A stretch of DNA of 64,000 bases from Pseudomonadota bacterium (GCA_963205235.1 CAUJIP010000102.1:1-64000), one strand, 5' to 3'; counted from the first letter of the stretch, positions 1 to 7,803 are shown. Made by a program: numbers and translations. Notes: generated from the letters alone by a model not told the origin.

Positions 1-89
1 ACAACGAGGAACGGCCACACGGCGCGATCGGCAACAAGGTCCCGATCATGCTGACGAAATCAGGGGGCGTCACCAGCCCGTCACCCTGA
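1..89 (+). CDS. IS3-family transposase OrfB, C-terminal end (partial)
   Basis: The window opens inside an open frame that reads NEERPHGAIGNKVPI and ends at a TGA at 87-89. This tail (NE-RPH-AIG-PI) is the hallmark end of the DDE integrase domain of OrfB in IS3-family insertion sequences, where the helix after the catalytic glutamate carries the Y-N-RPH motif. Only 28 codons are visible; the catalytic D-D-E residues lie upstream of the window. Whether the element is complete cannot be judged from here. It borders an accessory segment that reaches to tRNA-Phe. Confidence 0.8.
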   Translation, partial: NEERPHGAIGNKVPIMLTKSGGVTSPSP

Positions 90-141
90 GCGAAGCCGGA
101 AAACTCTGCCTACGGGCGGTCCAACGTTGGGGATCGGATCA
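1..141 (+). mobile_element. Right end of an IS3-family insertion sequence
   Basis: The transposase stop at 87-89 is followed by about 50 bp of non-coding sequence that finishes in GGGGATCGGATCA at 129-141. Short trailers ending in such a sequence are usual for the right inverted repeat of this family. The exact border is inferred: the left end lies outside the window, so the inverted repeat and the target duplication cannot be compared. Confidence 0.5.
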
Positions 142-408
142 CGATCTGGGTATACCAAACGCCATCGCTGTGGAAGTTTTGGAACCACCGATGTCGGTCG
201 CTGCAGCCCAATAGTCGACACGGGTTGTGGCGCCATCTCCGGTCGCGCTGCTAGGGTCATCGAAGTACGTCGTGTCGCCGAGACCCATCGTGTTGGTTCC
301 GTCGGTGCCCACGGCCAAAGATTGTGCCGTCCTGACCGACAGCCGCCGACGGAAACGCAGGTGCGGAGATCGAAGATTGAGCTTCCACCTGACTTGCGTC
401 CCTTTCTG
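142..408 (-). other. Gap with a possible truncated gene fragment
   Basis: No complete gene is supported. On the minus strand an open stretch runs in frame from just after the TAA at 409-411 to a TGA at 139-141 and includes GTNTMGLGDTTYFDDP at about 255-300. Its third positions are GC-rich, as in real genes. It has no convincing start or ribosome site, and its stop lies inside the presumed IS end. It could be the remains of a gene cut by the IS3 element; the function is unknown. Confidence 0.25.
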
Positions 409-2478
409 TTAGTTCGGTATCTGGCGAAGAATTTCTTGGGAAACGTCCCTGTCAGAAACTTGACCGAGCACCTTGGCCGCGAACCGTTGGGCGGCTCGGG
501 AATGCGCGACGAACTGCTTTGCCAGCCAGGCGAGAAGCAAAAGCTTGGGAGGCAAAGATGTGCGAGCAAGGATCGGTGCTATGGAAGCATGCTCTGCCAA
601 GGCATCTAGGGTGTTGGCTTCTTCCGATAACAACCCTGAGAGGTCACCGGAAAGGAAGTGATTGATCTGAGTATCCCAATCTATCCCCTCAGCGACTGCC
701 CTGAGCTTCTCTATGTCGATAGCGTTCGCTGTTTGGACAGCTTCGCTGTCGACATCGAGAAATGAGCGCAGCATCCGGGCTCTACTTTCTCGTTGCCTGG
801 ATAGTGCAGCAGCTTCAGTCCGCATGCTTTCTGAACGTCTTGAAGTATTCATCGACATCATGAAGAGAGCCCGTGGCGCTTCGGATGACGGCATCCGTGC
901 CATCGGCATGATTGAGGCAGAGGTCGCTTCGCGCATCAGTGGCACTTTGCGGGTTTCCGATAGCCCCATGCTGGTCTCACCAGCATCATCAACGAGGACT
1001 AGGCTCGTTGCCTGTGTGCAAAGACCTTCCTTTAGCGCAAGGGCTTCCGCTTCGAGAGCTTCCATTTGCCCAAGGCACAACCACGCCCCGAAACGGCCCA
1101 CATCTGTGCCCGCCGTAACCTCCATGGCGTCACTCCAGCTAGCGACGATCTCGACCCCGCCAAAACTGCGTTTGACGCGGTTGGGTCTGCCATCAGTGAA
1201 CTCGATCTCACGCAAAAAGATGGACGAACGCTTGCTGTTCAAGGCGAACCGAACGCTTGGGCCGACTTCGGCGTCCGGCGCATAGAAGAGCTCCCCGCCC
1301 GTCAAAGCACAAAGATGCCCGATGCTGGCGTCAAGGCTGGCCTTACCGACAAGCACTGCGCTGATGCGGACATCGAGCTCGGCAGCGAGGACGGACAGTG
1401 TGTCCCAGGTCTGCCCATCCGTGAGGACAAGAATGTCTGTTATCCCACTTAACGCGACTTTCCGGATCGCTGTCGCCAAGCGTGTGCCGCCTCCTGGCTG
1501 GTTCAACTTCTTCACAATTTGGAGAATTTCGGCTCCGCGACCAGTGCCTAGACGCTGGCAGTCGTCGCTGAACTGCCAAAGTGCTACGTGGTCATCGTCA
1601 TGGACATCAGCGAGAGCGTCAGCCAGTCCGTTCCGCATCGCAGACAAGACAGTTTCAGTTCCGCTCCCCACTTTGCTTGATGTGGAACCCGAGCGATCGA
1701 CGAGAATAGCAAGCTTCAGATTGTGCTCGGCTGTCTGCTGCGGACGAAGGTCGATACGAACCCCATAGCCCTCTGCAGAGACCCCCATCAGGGTTCCAAA
1801 CCGACCACCTTCAACGACAATTTCAATCGCACGATCCAGCGTGATATCGACGAAACCTTCGTTTGTAACGGGCCCCCGACCCATCAATTGTGCGATGCCT
1901 GCATCGATCCGAATTGTCAGGGTTGCTTCGTGCCGGATATGGGCGTCGGTTATCAGATCATCAGCAGGTCGAAGCGGAGAAGAGCCATAAAGCTGACCTG
2001 CCGTCATGGGCAGTCGCAAGAACGGTCCGCTTTCCGACATAGCGAGCGGTACCACCATACGAAGTTCGACTTCGACCTCCTTGCCAGGCGCAAGCTGGCC
2101 AACCGACAGCACATGAATGCCTCGAAGGGCTTCTTCGTGAAGTACAGCCATCTTTCCTTCGTCGATGGCGGCCTCGTAGTCGTCACGGGCCGCTTCTTTT
2201 GGCTTTGCCACTGCTTGCAGCTTCCGGCCCTCGATCATGGCTGAAAGGCCCGTCACCACAGCGTTGAACCCGACCGGCATGGTCAGGATGGCTTCAATGG
2301 GCACATCTTCAGCGTTGGAAAATTTACGGGTCGTAACGACAACGGCGAGGCCAGAGGTGATTTCAATATCAATGTTGGTAGAGGATAGTGGCATCGGCTT
2401 ACCGACCCCCTCCCTGAAAACAGTCACGCCGTCAGTCAGTTCTTCGAGGAGGTGACCGAAGACCATTCCGTTCGCCAT
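409..2478 (-). CDS. VIT domain / von Willebrand factor A domain protein
   Basis: This 689-residue protein has an N-terminal VIT (inter-alpha-trypsin-like) domain at roughly 30-150 and a VWA domain from about 255. An intact metal-ion-dependent adhesion site is visible as D261-x-S263-x-S265, with GGGT and TDGQ further on. There is no signal peptide or membrane segment, so it is probably cytoplasmic. The long C-terminal half (about 450-689) is not recognised. It follows the MerR-like gene on the same strand with 3 bp between them, so the two are very likely one operon. VIT/VWA proteins usually act in metal-dependent protein complexes; the partner here is unknown. Its GC is lower than that of the core genes beyond 3.4 kb. 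Confidence 0.8.
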   Translation of the reverse strand: MANGMVFGHLLEELTDGVTVFREGVGKPMPLSSTNIDIEITSGLAVVVTTRKFSNAEDVPIEAILTMPVGFNAVVTGLSAMIEGRKLQAVAKPKEAARDDYEAAIDEGKMAVLHEEALRGIHVLSVGQLAPGKEVEVELRMVVPLAMSESGPFLRLPMTAGQLYGSSPLRPADDLITDAHIRHEATLTIRIDAGIAQLMGRGPVTNEGFVDITLDRAIEIVVEGGRFGTLMGVSAEGYGVRIDLRPQQTAEHNLKLAILVDRSGSTSSKVGSGTETVLSAMRNGLADALADVHDDDHVALWQFSDDCQRLGTGRGAEILQIVKKLNQPGGGTRLATAIRKVALSGITDILVLTDGQTWDTLSVLAAELDVRISAVLVGKASLDASIGHLCALTGGELFYAPDAEVGPSVRFALNSKRSSIFLREIEFTDGRPNRVKRSFGGVEIVASWSDAMEVTAGTDVGRFGAWLCLGQMEALEAEALALKEGLCTQATSLVLVDDAGETSMGLSETRKVPLMREATSASIMPMARMPSSEAPRALFMMSMNTSRRSESMRTEAAALSRQRESRARMLRSFLDVDSEAVQTANAIDIEKLRAVAEGIDWDTQINHFLSGDLSGLLSEEANTLDALAEHASIAPILARTSLPPKLLLLAWLAKQFVAHSRAAQRFAAKVLGQVSDRDVSQEILRQIPN

Positions 2479-2481
2479 GAG

Positions 2482-2829
2482 TTATCCCTTCGAAACATAT
2501 GTCCTTAGAGCGGCAGCGATTTCGGCAACGACGGCGTCAACGTCGATGGCTTCAGGCGCGATGTCTGGCGACACTCGCAGCTCAACCCCACCGGCTTGCA
2601 CAATCGGCACCGCTTCGTCGAAAGCCATGAGCACCTTGATCGACGCAGGCTTCATCCCCATCCGGTGAAGGGCGAGGTATTTTTGAGCCTTGATTAAGTG
2701 TTCATCGCCGTAGGCATCTGCTGCGCGCCCCGTCTTATTGGCTGGGGGTAGTAACCCCTCCGCGATCATAAATCTGATCTGACGTGGCGCTGTACCGATG
2801 CGTTCGGCTAGCTCTGCGAGCGTCATCAC
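2482..2829 (-). CDS. MerR-family-like transcriptional regulator
   Basis: The 115-residue protein starts TLAELAERIGTAPRQIRFMI, a typical MerR winged helix-turn-helix, followed by a second helical part with LHRMGMKPASIKVLM. It lacks the long coiled coil and effector domain of classical MerR proteins. The start is either GTG at 2829 or ATG at 2826. Both sit directly downstream of an eleven-G run that must serve as the ribosome site. It lies immediately upstream of the VIT/VWA gene and probably controls the pair through the inverted repeat in its own promoter. Confidence 0.8.
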   Translation of the reverse strand: MMTLAELAERIGTAPRQIRFMIAEGLLPPANKTGRAADAYGDEHLIKAQKYLALHRMGMKPASIKVLMAFDEAVPIVQAGGVELRVSPDIAPEAIDVDAVVAEIAAALRTYVSKG

Positions 2830-2839
2830 CCCCCCCCCC
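2829..2839 (-). promoter_or_regulatory. G11 homopolymer acting as ribosome binding site
   Basis: Eleven consecutive C on the plus strand read as G11 on the coding strand. The run ends at the GTG start and lies 2-3 bases before the alternative ATG of the MerR-like gene. No other Shine-Dalgarno-like sequence is present. A run of this length is prone to slippage, which would change ribosome-site spacing or strength without changing the protein. Confidence 0.6.
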
Positions 2840-2843
2840 TAAC

Positions 2844-2879
2844 GTGACATGAAGTATGTCACGTACTTGGCCTCGTCAA
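2844..2879 (-). promoter_or_regulatory. Promoter with palindromic operator of the MerR-VIT/VWA operon
   Basis: GTGACAT at 2844-2850 and ATGTCAC at 2856-2862 form a perfect 7-bp inverted repeat with a 5-bp spacer. On the coding strand a TTGACG hexamer (2874-2879) lies upstream, and the palindrome covers the place where the -10 element must be. This arrangement fits an autoregulatory site; that the adjacent MerR-like protein binds it is inferred. Confidence 0.55.
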
Positions 2880-3040
2880 GTAACGCAGCAAAATTTATGT
2901 CGTGCTTCTGTCAGATGAGGGTAAATCCGCCAACCCACAACTAGATAGTCGACGAGTGCATAAGTGAGAGACTATGCCCGCGCCAGGCCGCGCTCGACTG
3001 CGCAGTCGTTCCATGCTGTGCCTGCTTCGCCCTAGCAGCG

Positions 3041-3290
3041 CCACGCACGCTCGCAGTGAACGCAATGTCTTTGGCAGTGTTCGCAAACACTGTGGGCATG
3101 AACTCTGTTCCAACTACAGTGGAGCAGAGACTGTGTTTCGGCTACTGTGTTCGGAAACTGTTTTGGAACAGTGTGTTGGACACAGCATCAGCAAACGCTG
3201 TGTTGACCACAGTGATTCCAAGCCTCGCCAACTGCGTCAACGCACGAAAAACTGTGCGACGCACGAACTAAAAACTGTGCGATGCTTAGC
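3041..3290. repeat. Cluster of ACTGT/ACAGT words and short inverted repeats
   Basis: ACTGT or its complement ACAGT begins at 3089, 3116, 3130, 3144, 3157, 3168, 3209, 3251 and 3274. Several are about 14 bp apart. They form short palindromes: ACTGTT-TTGG-AACAGT (3157-3172), TGTGT-TGG-ACACA (3172-3184) and CTGTG-TTGAC-CACAG (3198-3212). Two near-direct repeats, CGCACGAA...AAACTGTGCGA, lie at 3241-3259 and 3260-3282. The rest of the 2880-3312 gap shows no supported gene. The function is unknown. Confidence 0.7.
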
Positions 3291-3312
3291 GCGCTGATTT
3301 TGTTGGATTAAG

Positions 3313-3388
3313 TGGTGCCCAGAGCCGGAATCGAACCAGCGACACGCGGATTTTCAATCCGCTGCTCTACCAACTGAGCTATCTGGGC
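3313..3388 (-). tRNA. tRNA-Phe (GAA)
   Basis: The minus strand folds into a 76-nt cloverleaf. The acceptor strands are GCCCAGA/TCTGGGC, the anticodon loop is TTGAAAA with anticodon GAA, the T-loop is TTCGATT, and a CCA end is encoded. Its 3' end faces the accessory segment on the left, the usual integration side for elements that target tRNA genes. Confidence 0.95.
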
Positions 3389-3447
3389 ACCGTTTGGTGG
3401 CGGGGTGATATCCGCGCCACCGGGGGCTGTCCAGAGGGAAAACGCCG

Positions 3448-3615
3448 TTAATGTGCCTTGGGCGGTTCTTCGTCTCTGGTCGGGGTGTCGGCGTCCTCTG
3501 CCGGGATGCGGTAGCTTTCAGTCAACCAGCGGCCAAGGTCGACATCGGCGCAGCGGCGCGAGCAGAACGGGCGGTAGGCGGCCTCGGTCGGTTTGCTGCA
3601 GACCGGGCAGCTCAT
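3448..3615 (-). CDS. yacG: DNA gyrase inhibitor YacG
   Basis: The 55-residue zinc protein begins [10 protein letters not shown] and carries the four metal-binding cysteines C3, C6, C18 and C22, followed by the conserved CADVDLGRW. YacG proteins bind the C-terminal part of GyrB and block DNA binding by gyrase. The size and motif order match the family. Its ATG (3613-3615) overlaps the TGA of the upstream RNase gene, so the two are translationally coupled. Confidence 0.9.
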   Translation of the reverse strand: MSCPVCSKPTEAAYRPFCSRRCADVDLGRWLTESYRIPAEDADTPTRDEEPPKAH

Positions 3616-4649
3616 GCCAGAAGCTCCGACAGGGGCAGGCGGTCGCGTTTGCGGGTCAGCTCATAAAGGCCGAGCGTGGTCCATCCGGCAAGGTTCGCTT
3701 CGCCGTCCGTCTTGAAGGCGGCCTTCAGCACCTGGTCCAGGATGTGCCGTTCGCGCTTTGGCATCGGGGCGAAATCCACCACAACCTGCCCCCCCAGCCC
3801 GCGCAGGCGCAACTGGCGCGGCAGGTCGCGGGCGGCGGCGATATTCGCCTTCAGCGCCGCCGCGGGCGAGGTGTCTGGCCCCGTGTTCACATCCACCGCT
3901 ACCAAGGCACGGGTCGGTTCAATCAGCATGCTGGCACCCGCCCCAAGCGTCACGCGCGGGTCTGCAAGCGCCTCGATCATCTCGCCAACACCCTGGCGGT
4001 CAAAACTGCCGGGCTCGGTGTCGCCATCATCCGGCGCGGGCTCCAGCCAGTCGCGATAGGCCAGATCATGCGCCGACGGACCATCGACCAGCAGTTCCGG
4101 CCCGCCCGAAATATCGGCCAGCACCGTCTCGGCCAGACCGCGCATCGCGGCGATATCCTCGGCAATCGCGCCGTCCTCGGCCTCCAGACAGCCCGACCGC
4201 AGGATCAGGCCCAGATTTCCGGCTGCCCCCGCCATCCCTGCCGCCGCGAGCGCATCAAGTTCCGCCCGACGATCTTCGTCCTTGATCTGGCGGCTGATGT
4301 TCAGCCCCGGCGCATCCGGCGTGATGATGGCAAAGCGCGACTTGAACAGCAGCCGCGTCGTGACCGGGACCGCCTTGCCCGGCTCGGCCGGACCGGTGAC
4401 CTGCACCAACAGCCGCTGGCCCGGCGCCACGCCAGAAATCTGCCGCAGAAAGGCCGATCCGTCGGGCAATTTCAGAAAGATCCCGCCCTGACCCTTGACC
4501 GGCCGATCCGCCACCCCGCGATAGATCGCGCCGGGGATCGCCACATCGTCCTTGGGGTCGATGGCCAATTCTTCCAGCCGTCCGTCAACCAGCAACGCAG
4601 CAGCCTGCCGCCCCGCGATCTCGTCCAGAACCAGCATGCGACCCTTCAT
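3612..4649 (-). CDS. Ribonuclease E/G family protein (short form)
   Basis: The 345-residue protein keeps the core of the RNase E/G catalytic domain: [10 protein letters not shown] in the S1 part (56-64), [13 protein letters not shown] (116-128), and the two metal-binding aspartates in AVDVNTG (D253) and VVDFAPM (D292). It is much shorter than E. coli RNase G (about 490 residues), and no Zn-link CPxC motif is present; the only cysteine is C154. I chose ATG 4649 because it overlaps the maf stop as ATGA and the sequence upstream belongs to maf. It is expected to cut single-stranded RNA 5' ends in rRNA or mRNA processing. Confidence 0.85.
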   Translation of the reverse strand: MKGRMLVLDEIAGRQAAALLVDGRLEELAIDPKDDVAIPGAIYRGVADRPVKGQGGIFLKLPDGSAFLRQISGVAPGQRLLVQVTGPAEPGKAVPVTTRLLFKSRFAIITPDAPGLNISRQIKDEDRRAELDALAAAGMAGAAGNLGLILRSGCLEAEDGAIAEDIAAMRGLAETVLADISGGPELLVDGPSAHDLAYRDWLEPAPDDGDTEPGSFDRQGVGEMIEALADPRVTLGAGASMLIEPTRALVAVDVNTGPDTSPAAALKANIAAARDLPRQLRLRGLGGQVVVDFAPMPKRERHILDQVLKAAFKTDGEANLAGWTTLGLYELTRKRDRLPLSELLA

Positions 4650-5221
4650 TCCTGCCTCCAGACCCGATACCCAACCGCCGTCAGCAGCGCCGCCGTTTCC
4701 GCGACCGGCAAGCCCATGATCCCGGTGAACGACCCCGAAATCCATGGGATGAACGCCCCGGCCAGCCCCTGAATGCCATAGCCCCCGGCCTTGCCCTGCC
4801 ATTCGCCACTGGCCAGATAGGCGTTCAGTTCAGCATCCGACAGCCGCTTCATCTTGACCGCACTAACGCTTTCCTTCGACAGGACCACGTCACCCCGGCG
4901 CACCGCGACCGCCGTGATCACCTGATGCCGCCGCCCGCCAAGCGCGGTCAGGAACGCCGCCGCCTCGCCCGCATCGGCAGGCTTGCCCAGAATCCGGCGA
5001 CCCAGCGCAACCGTGGTATCGGCGCAGATCACCACATCCTCCGGCCCCGCCGCCACGGCAAGCGCCTTTTCCCGCGCTATCCGCATGGCATAGGGCTGGG
5101 GAAGTTCCCCTTTTCGGGGGTCTTCATCAATGTCGGGGGGAAGGATCAGGTCAGGCACGATCCCAAGCTGCGCCAGCAATTCCTTGCGGCGCGGGCTGGC
5201 AGATCCAAGGATAAGCTTCAT
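4646..5221 (-). CDS. maf: Maf-family nucleotide pyrophosphatase
   Basis: The protein opens [16 protein letters not shown], the diagnostic substrate-binding loop of Maf proteins, followed by [14 protein letters not shown] and KAGGYGIQG. Maf proteins hydrolyse nucleoside triphosphates (dTTP/UTP or modified nucleotides) to monophosphates. At 191 residues it has the normal family length. ATG 5221 is preferred over the in-frame ATG two codons upstream because a GGGAA ribosome site lies 7 bases before it. It sits between infA and the RNase gene. Confidence 0.92.
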   Translation of the reverse strand: MKLILGSASPRRKELLAQLGIVPDLILPPDIDEDPRKGELPQPYAMRIAREKALAVAAGPEDVVICADTTVALGRRILGKPADAGEAAAFLTALGGRRHQVITAVAVRRGDVVLSKESVSAVKMKRLSDAELNAYLASGEWQGKAGGYGIQGLAGAFIPWISGSFTGIMGLPVAETAALLTAVGYRVWRQE

Positions 5222-5276
5222 TTGCATTTCCCGCGCATCTGGGCCCGAATACCGGTGCCCAATTTTCGGGATGCGC

Positions 5277-5495
5277 TCACTTGAAACGATAGTTGATACG
5301 GCCCTTCGACAGGTCATAGGGGGTCATTTCGACCTGCACCTTGTCGCCCGCCAGAACCCGGATGCGGTTCTTGCGCATCTTGCCTGCCATCACCGCGATC
5401 AGCTCATGGCCGTTCTCGAGTTCGACCCTGAACGTCGCGTTCGGCAGAAGTTCCTTCACGACACCGGGGAATTCGAGAATGTCTTCCTTGGCCAT
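5277..5495 (-). CDS. infA: Translation initiation factor IF-1
   Basis: This 72-residue protein is collinear with IF-1: [13 protein letters not shown], then [15 protein letters not shown] and [16 protein letters not shown], an OB fold that binds the ribosomal A site. The length is exactly that of the family. It is the first gene of the infA-maf-RNase-yacG series on the minus strand. Confidence 0.97.
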   Translation of the reverse strand: MAKEDILEFPGVVKELLPNATFRVELENGHELIAVMAGKMRKNRIRVLAGDKVQVEMTPYDLSKGRINYRFK

Positions 5496-5834
5496 GGTCT
5501 CTCCATTGCAGATGGGCCCGCAGGGTTGTCCCACAGGCTTCCGGTGGCGCGTATGCCCGCGAAAGGGCAAGTTTTCAAGGGGAATCTGGTTGGGGCCGGG
5601 CGGATGGGCCGGGTGGGTGAGTCTGGTTCGGGGCCTTGGACCGCGCTGGACGAACCCGTTGCCATAGGGCCATCCGCGCGCGTGATCCGGATCGCCAAAC
5701 GCGCAGGGGGCTTTGAGCAGCGGATTTCACTCAGCAATGTTGGAATATACTTGCCTGAAAGCCCTTCAGGCTTCATGCATCATTAACAAGGCAAACACTG
5801 ATTTTTTCACACTGCGTTTTTCAAGGGGCAGGAA
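5496..5834. other. Non-coding gap between divergent infA and membrane gene
   Basis: No reading frame with a start, ribosome site and plausible protein was found on either strand. The AT-rich part near 5740-5820 probably holds the promoters of the two divergent units. No hairpin or riboswitch was recognised. Confidence 0.5.
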
Positions 5835-6620
5835 TTGATCTTCCTTTTCAAACTGGTGACCACACCGGGGCTTATTCTTGCGGTCACTTTGCTGACACGG
5901 CGCTTCGGGCCGGTCTTGGGGGGATTGCTGATGGGCATCCCGCTGACCACGGGGCCGATTTCCTTCTTTCTCGCACATGAGTTTGGCGTTGATTTTGCCG
6001 CCAAGGCCGCGATTTCCAGTCTTTTTGGCCAGATCTCGACAGGGGCCTTCTGTCTGGCCTACGCCGTTACTGCCCTGCGATTTTCCCCTTTCGTCAGCGC
6101 CTTGGCAGGGTTCTCTGCGTTCGCGGGTTTAAGCGTCCTTTTCTCCGGCATCGACTGGGACCTCCCCTATGCCATCCTTTTCTTTGTCACGGCGCTGTTC
6201 GTGATTGCGCAGGTTTTTCCGGCAGTGCGTGCCGTCCCGTCGCCGCGAAAGTCGCCCGCTTGGGATATTCCCTTGCGGATGGTGCTTGGGGCGACAGTTG
6301 TGACCGGGATCACCTTGCTGGCAAATCAGGTCGGCCCGCACCTCAGCGGCCTGATCGCGCCGATGCCGGTGATCGCGCTGGTTCTGGCCGTCTTCATCCA
6401 TTCGGTGCAGGGCGGCGAGGCGGCGGGCGCACTCTTGCGAAGCGTCGTCCTCGGCTCTCCGGCCTTCGGGATGTTCTTTCTGACGCTGGTGGCAACGCTG
6501 CCGGTCCTGCCGTTGCCTGCCTGCTATGCCCTTGCCGCTGTCGCAAGCCTTGTGACCAGTGCGGCAATCGGCCTGATCATCCGGCGCGATGCGGCAAGGG
6601 AAGTCGCCGCAATTTCTTAA
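5835..6620 (+). CDS. Integral membrane protein of unknown function
   Basis: The 261-residue protein is almost wholly hydrophobic, with about eight predicted membrane segments and conserved-looking loops GGLLMGIPLTTGP near residue 30 and GLIAPMPVIALVL near 170. These suggest two related halves. It starts with TTG at 5835 behind AAGGGGCAGG. I do not recognise the family with confidence; it may be a small inner-membrane transporter. No partner gene is adjacent on the same strand. Confidence 0.7.
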   Translation: MIFLFKLVTTPGLILAVTLLTRRFGPVLGGLLMGIPLTTGPISFFLAHEFGVDFAAKAAISSLFGQISTGAFCLAYAVTALRFSPFVSALAGFSAFAGLSVLFSGIDWDLPYAILFFVTALFVIAQVFPAVRAVPSPRKSPAWDIPLRMVLGATVVTGITLLANQVGPHLSGLIAPMPVIALVLAVFIHSVQGGEAAGALLRSVVLGSPAFGMFFLTLVATLPVLPLPACYALAAVASLVTSAAIGLIIRRDAAREVAAIS

Positions 6621-6625
6621 GAAAT
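6612..6625. terminator. Palindrome ATTTCTTAAGAAAT over the stop codon
   Basis: A perfect 14-bp palindrome spans the TAA (6618-6620) of the membrane protein gene. The same core occurs in the hairpin just past hisE at 56.4 kb. A role in 3'-end formation is inferred only. Confidence 0.3.
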
Positions 6626-6709
6626 GATGAACGCCCACAGGTAAGGCACTGATAAAAGGTGACTTTTGGAAATTGTCCACCGTGGACACTTTCAGGCCGA
6701 TAGCGGCCC

Positions 6710-7306
6710 CTAAAGTGCCCGTATCCAGAACTGCAGCGCCTTTTCCGTCTCCTCAGCCTCGCCAAGATCTTTCCAGCTGAACCGGGCGACAACCCCCGGC
6801 AGCGTCTCATACCCCCGGCCCCGCCAGAAGGCGTCGTTCGACCGATAGACCGCGGGGCGGGCAGGGTGATCCTCGGGCCGGACGACCGAACAGAAGGCGA
6901 CATGGGTCCGCCCCAACGCGCGCGCATGCCCCTCACGCAGGTCGATGAACCGGTGGCCCAACCCGATCCCCCGGTAGGGCCGCAGCAAGACCGATTCCGC
7001 GCCATACAGGATCTTCTCCGGCGCGATCCCAAGCGCGCGGAAGGGGGCGGCAAATTCCGGGGCGTGATCCTCCATCGGGGTCGAGGTCGAGGCCCCGATC
7101 AACTTGCCATCATGAAAGGCCCCAACCAGCAGGGCACCCGGATTGTTGCGGTAGGTTTGCAGGTATTCCCGCTCATATTCCCGGGACCCGTCGTAAAGAT
7201 AGGGCCAGTCGCGGAAGACGGTGATCCGCAGGTCGGCCACGCCATCCAGCGCCGCCTCCAGTTCAGCCCCCTGCAGGGCGCGGACCTGAATGTCCGACAG
7301 GTTCAC
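6710..7306 (-). CDS. GNAT-family N-acetyltransferase
   Basis: The 198-residue protein shows the GNAT fold: a core strand GALLVGAFHDGKLIGAST, then VLLRPYRGIGLGHRFIDLRE, which matches the acetyl-CoA pyrophosphate loop (Q/R-x-x-G-x-G). The substrate is unknown. Its ATG overlaps the TGA of the SnoaL-like gene upstream (7303-7306), so both are probably translated together. Confidence 0.85.
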   Translation of the reverse strand: MNLSDIQVRALQGAELEAALDGVADLRITVFRDWPYLYDGSREYEREYLQTYRNNPGALLVGAFHDGKLIGASTSTPMEDHAPEFAAPFRALGIAPEKILYGAESVLLRPYRGIGLGHRFIDLREGHARALGRTHVAFCSVVRPEDHPARPAVYRSNDAFWRGRGYETLPGVVARFSWKDLGEAEETEKALQFWIRAL

Positions 7307-7713
7307 CGCGACACCTGCGCGACCCAGTCATTCAGGTTGTAGAAGGTGGTGATCCGGGAAATCTTGCCATCCCGGATGTCAAAGAACCCGCCCGCAGGCA
7401 GGATGTACCGCTGACCCTTGGCCTCGGGCAGGCCGGGGTCGGTTTTCAGATACTCTCCGTGGACCACGAATTCCGCTGCCCCACGGCTGCCATCGTCGGT
7501 CGCGAAGACGGTCATATCCTTCAACTGCTCGCGATAGCTGACGCCCATGTGGCTGCAGAATTCGGCGAACTTCTCCTTGCCGATCCGATGCGCGCCTTCG
7601 TTCACCCGGTGCTCGACGTCGTCGGTCAGGCAGTCCAGCATCCCGCCCGCATTCGCGGCGTTGAAGGCGTCGTAATAGCGGCGGATCAGGGCGATCGTGT
7701 CGGTGCGGGTCAT
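7303..7713 (-). CDS. SnoaL/NTF2-like (ketosteroid-isomerase-type) protein
   Basis: This 136-residue protein begins RRYYDAFNAANAGGMLDCLTDDVEHRVNEG and ends GGFFDIRDGKISRITTFYN, the typical cone-shaped NTF2 fold of SnoaL-like proteins. Such proteins bind small hydrophobic ligands or act as isomerases or hydrolases. No specific catalytic residues can be assigned. It is the first gene of a two-gene unit with the acetyltransferase. Confidence 0.85.
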   Translation of the reverse strand: MTRTDTIALIRRYYDAFNAANAGGMLDCLTDDVEHRVNEGAHRIGKEKFAEFCSHMGVSYREQLKDMTVFATDDGSRGAAEFVVHGEYLKTDPGLPEAKGQRYILPAGGFFDIRDGKISRITTFYNLNDWVAQVSR

Positions 7714-7803
7714 GGTGGGTCCTCTGGTTTGGAGGAACCCTAGCGCAAGGATGCGCCCCCCGCCAAGCGGACAGGGGACGCATCATGCAAGCTTTGCGAC
7801 CTC

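Noticed and set aside
3041-3290. CRISPR array or iterons at the ACTGT cluster
   Set aside because: Repeats are five to six bases with uneven spacing and mixed orientation; no Cas or replication genes in the window.
3405-4772. 455-codon plus-strand frame
   Set aside because: Antisense to the RNase and yacG genes, which have clear family motifs.
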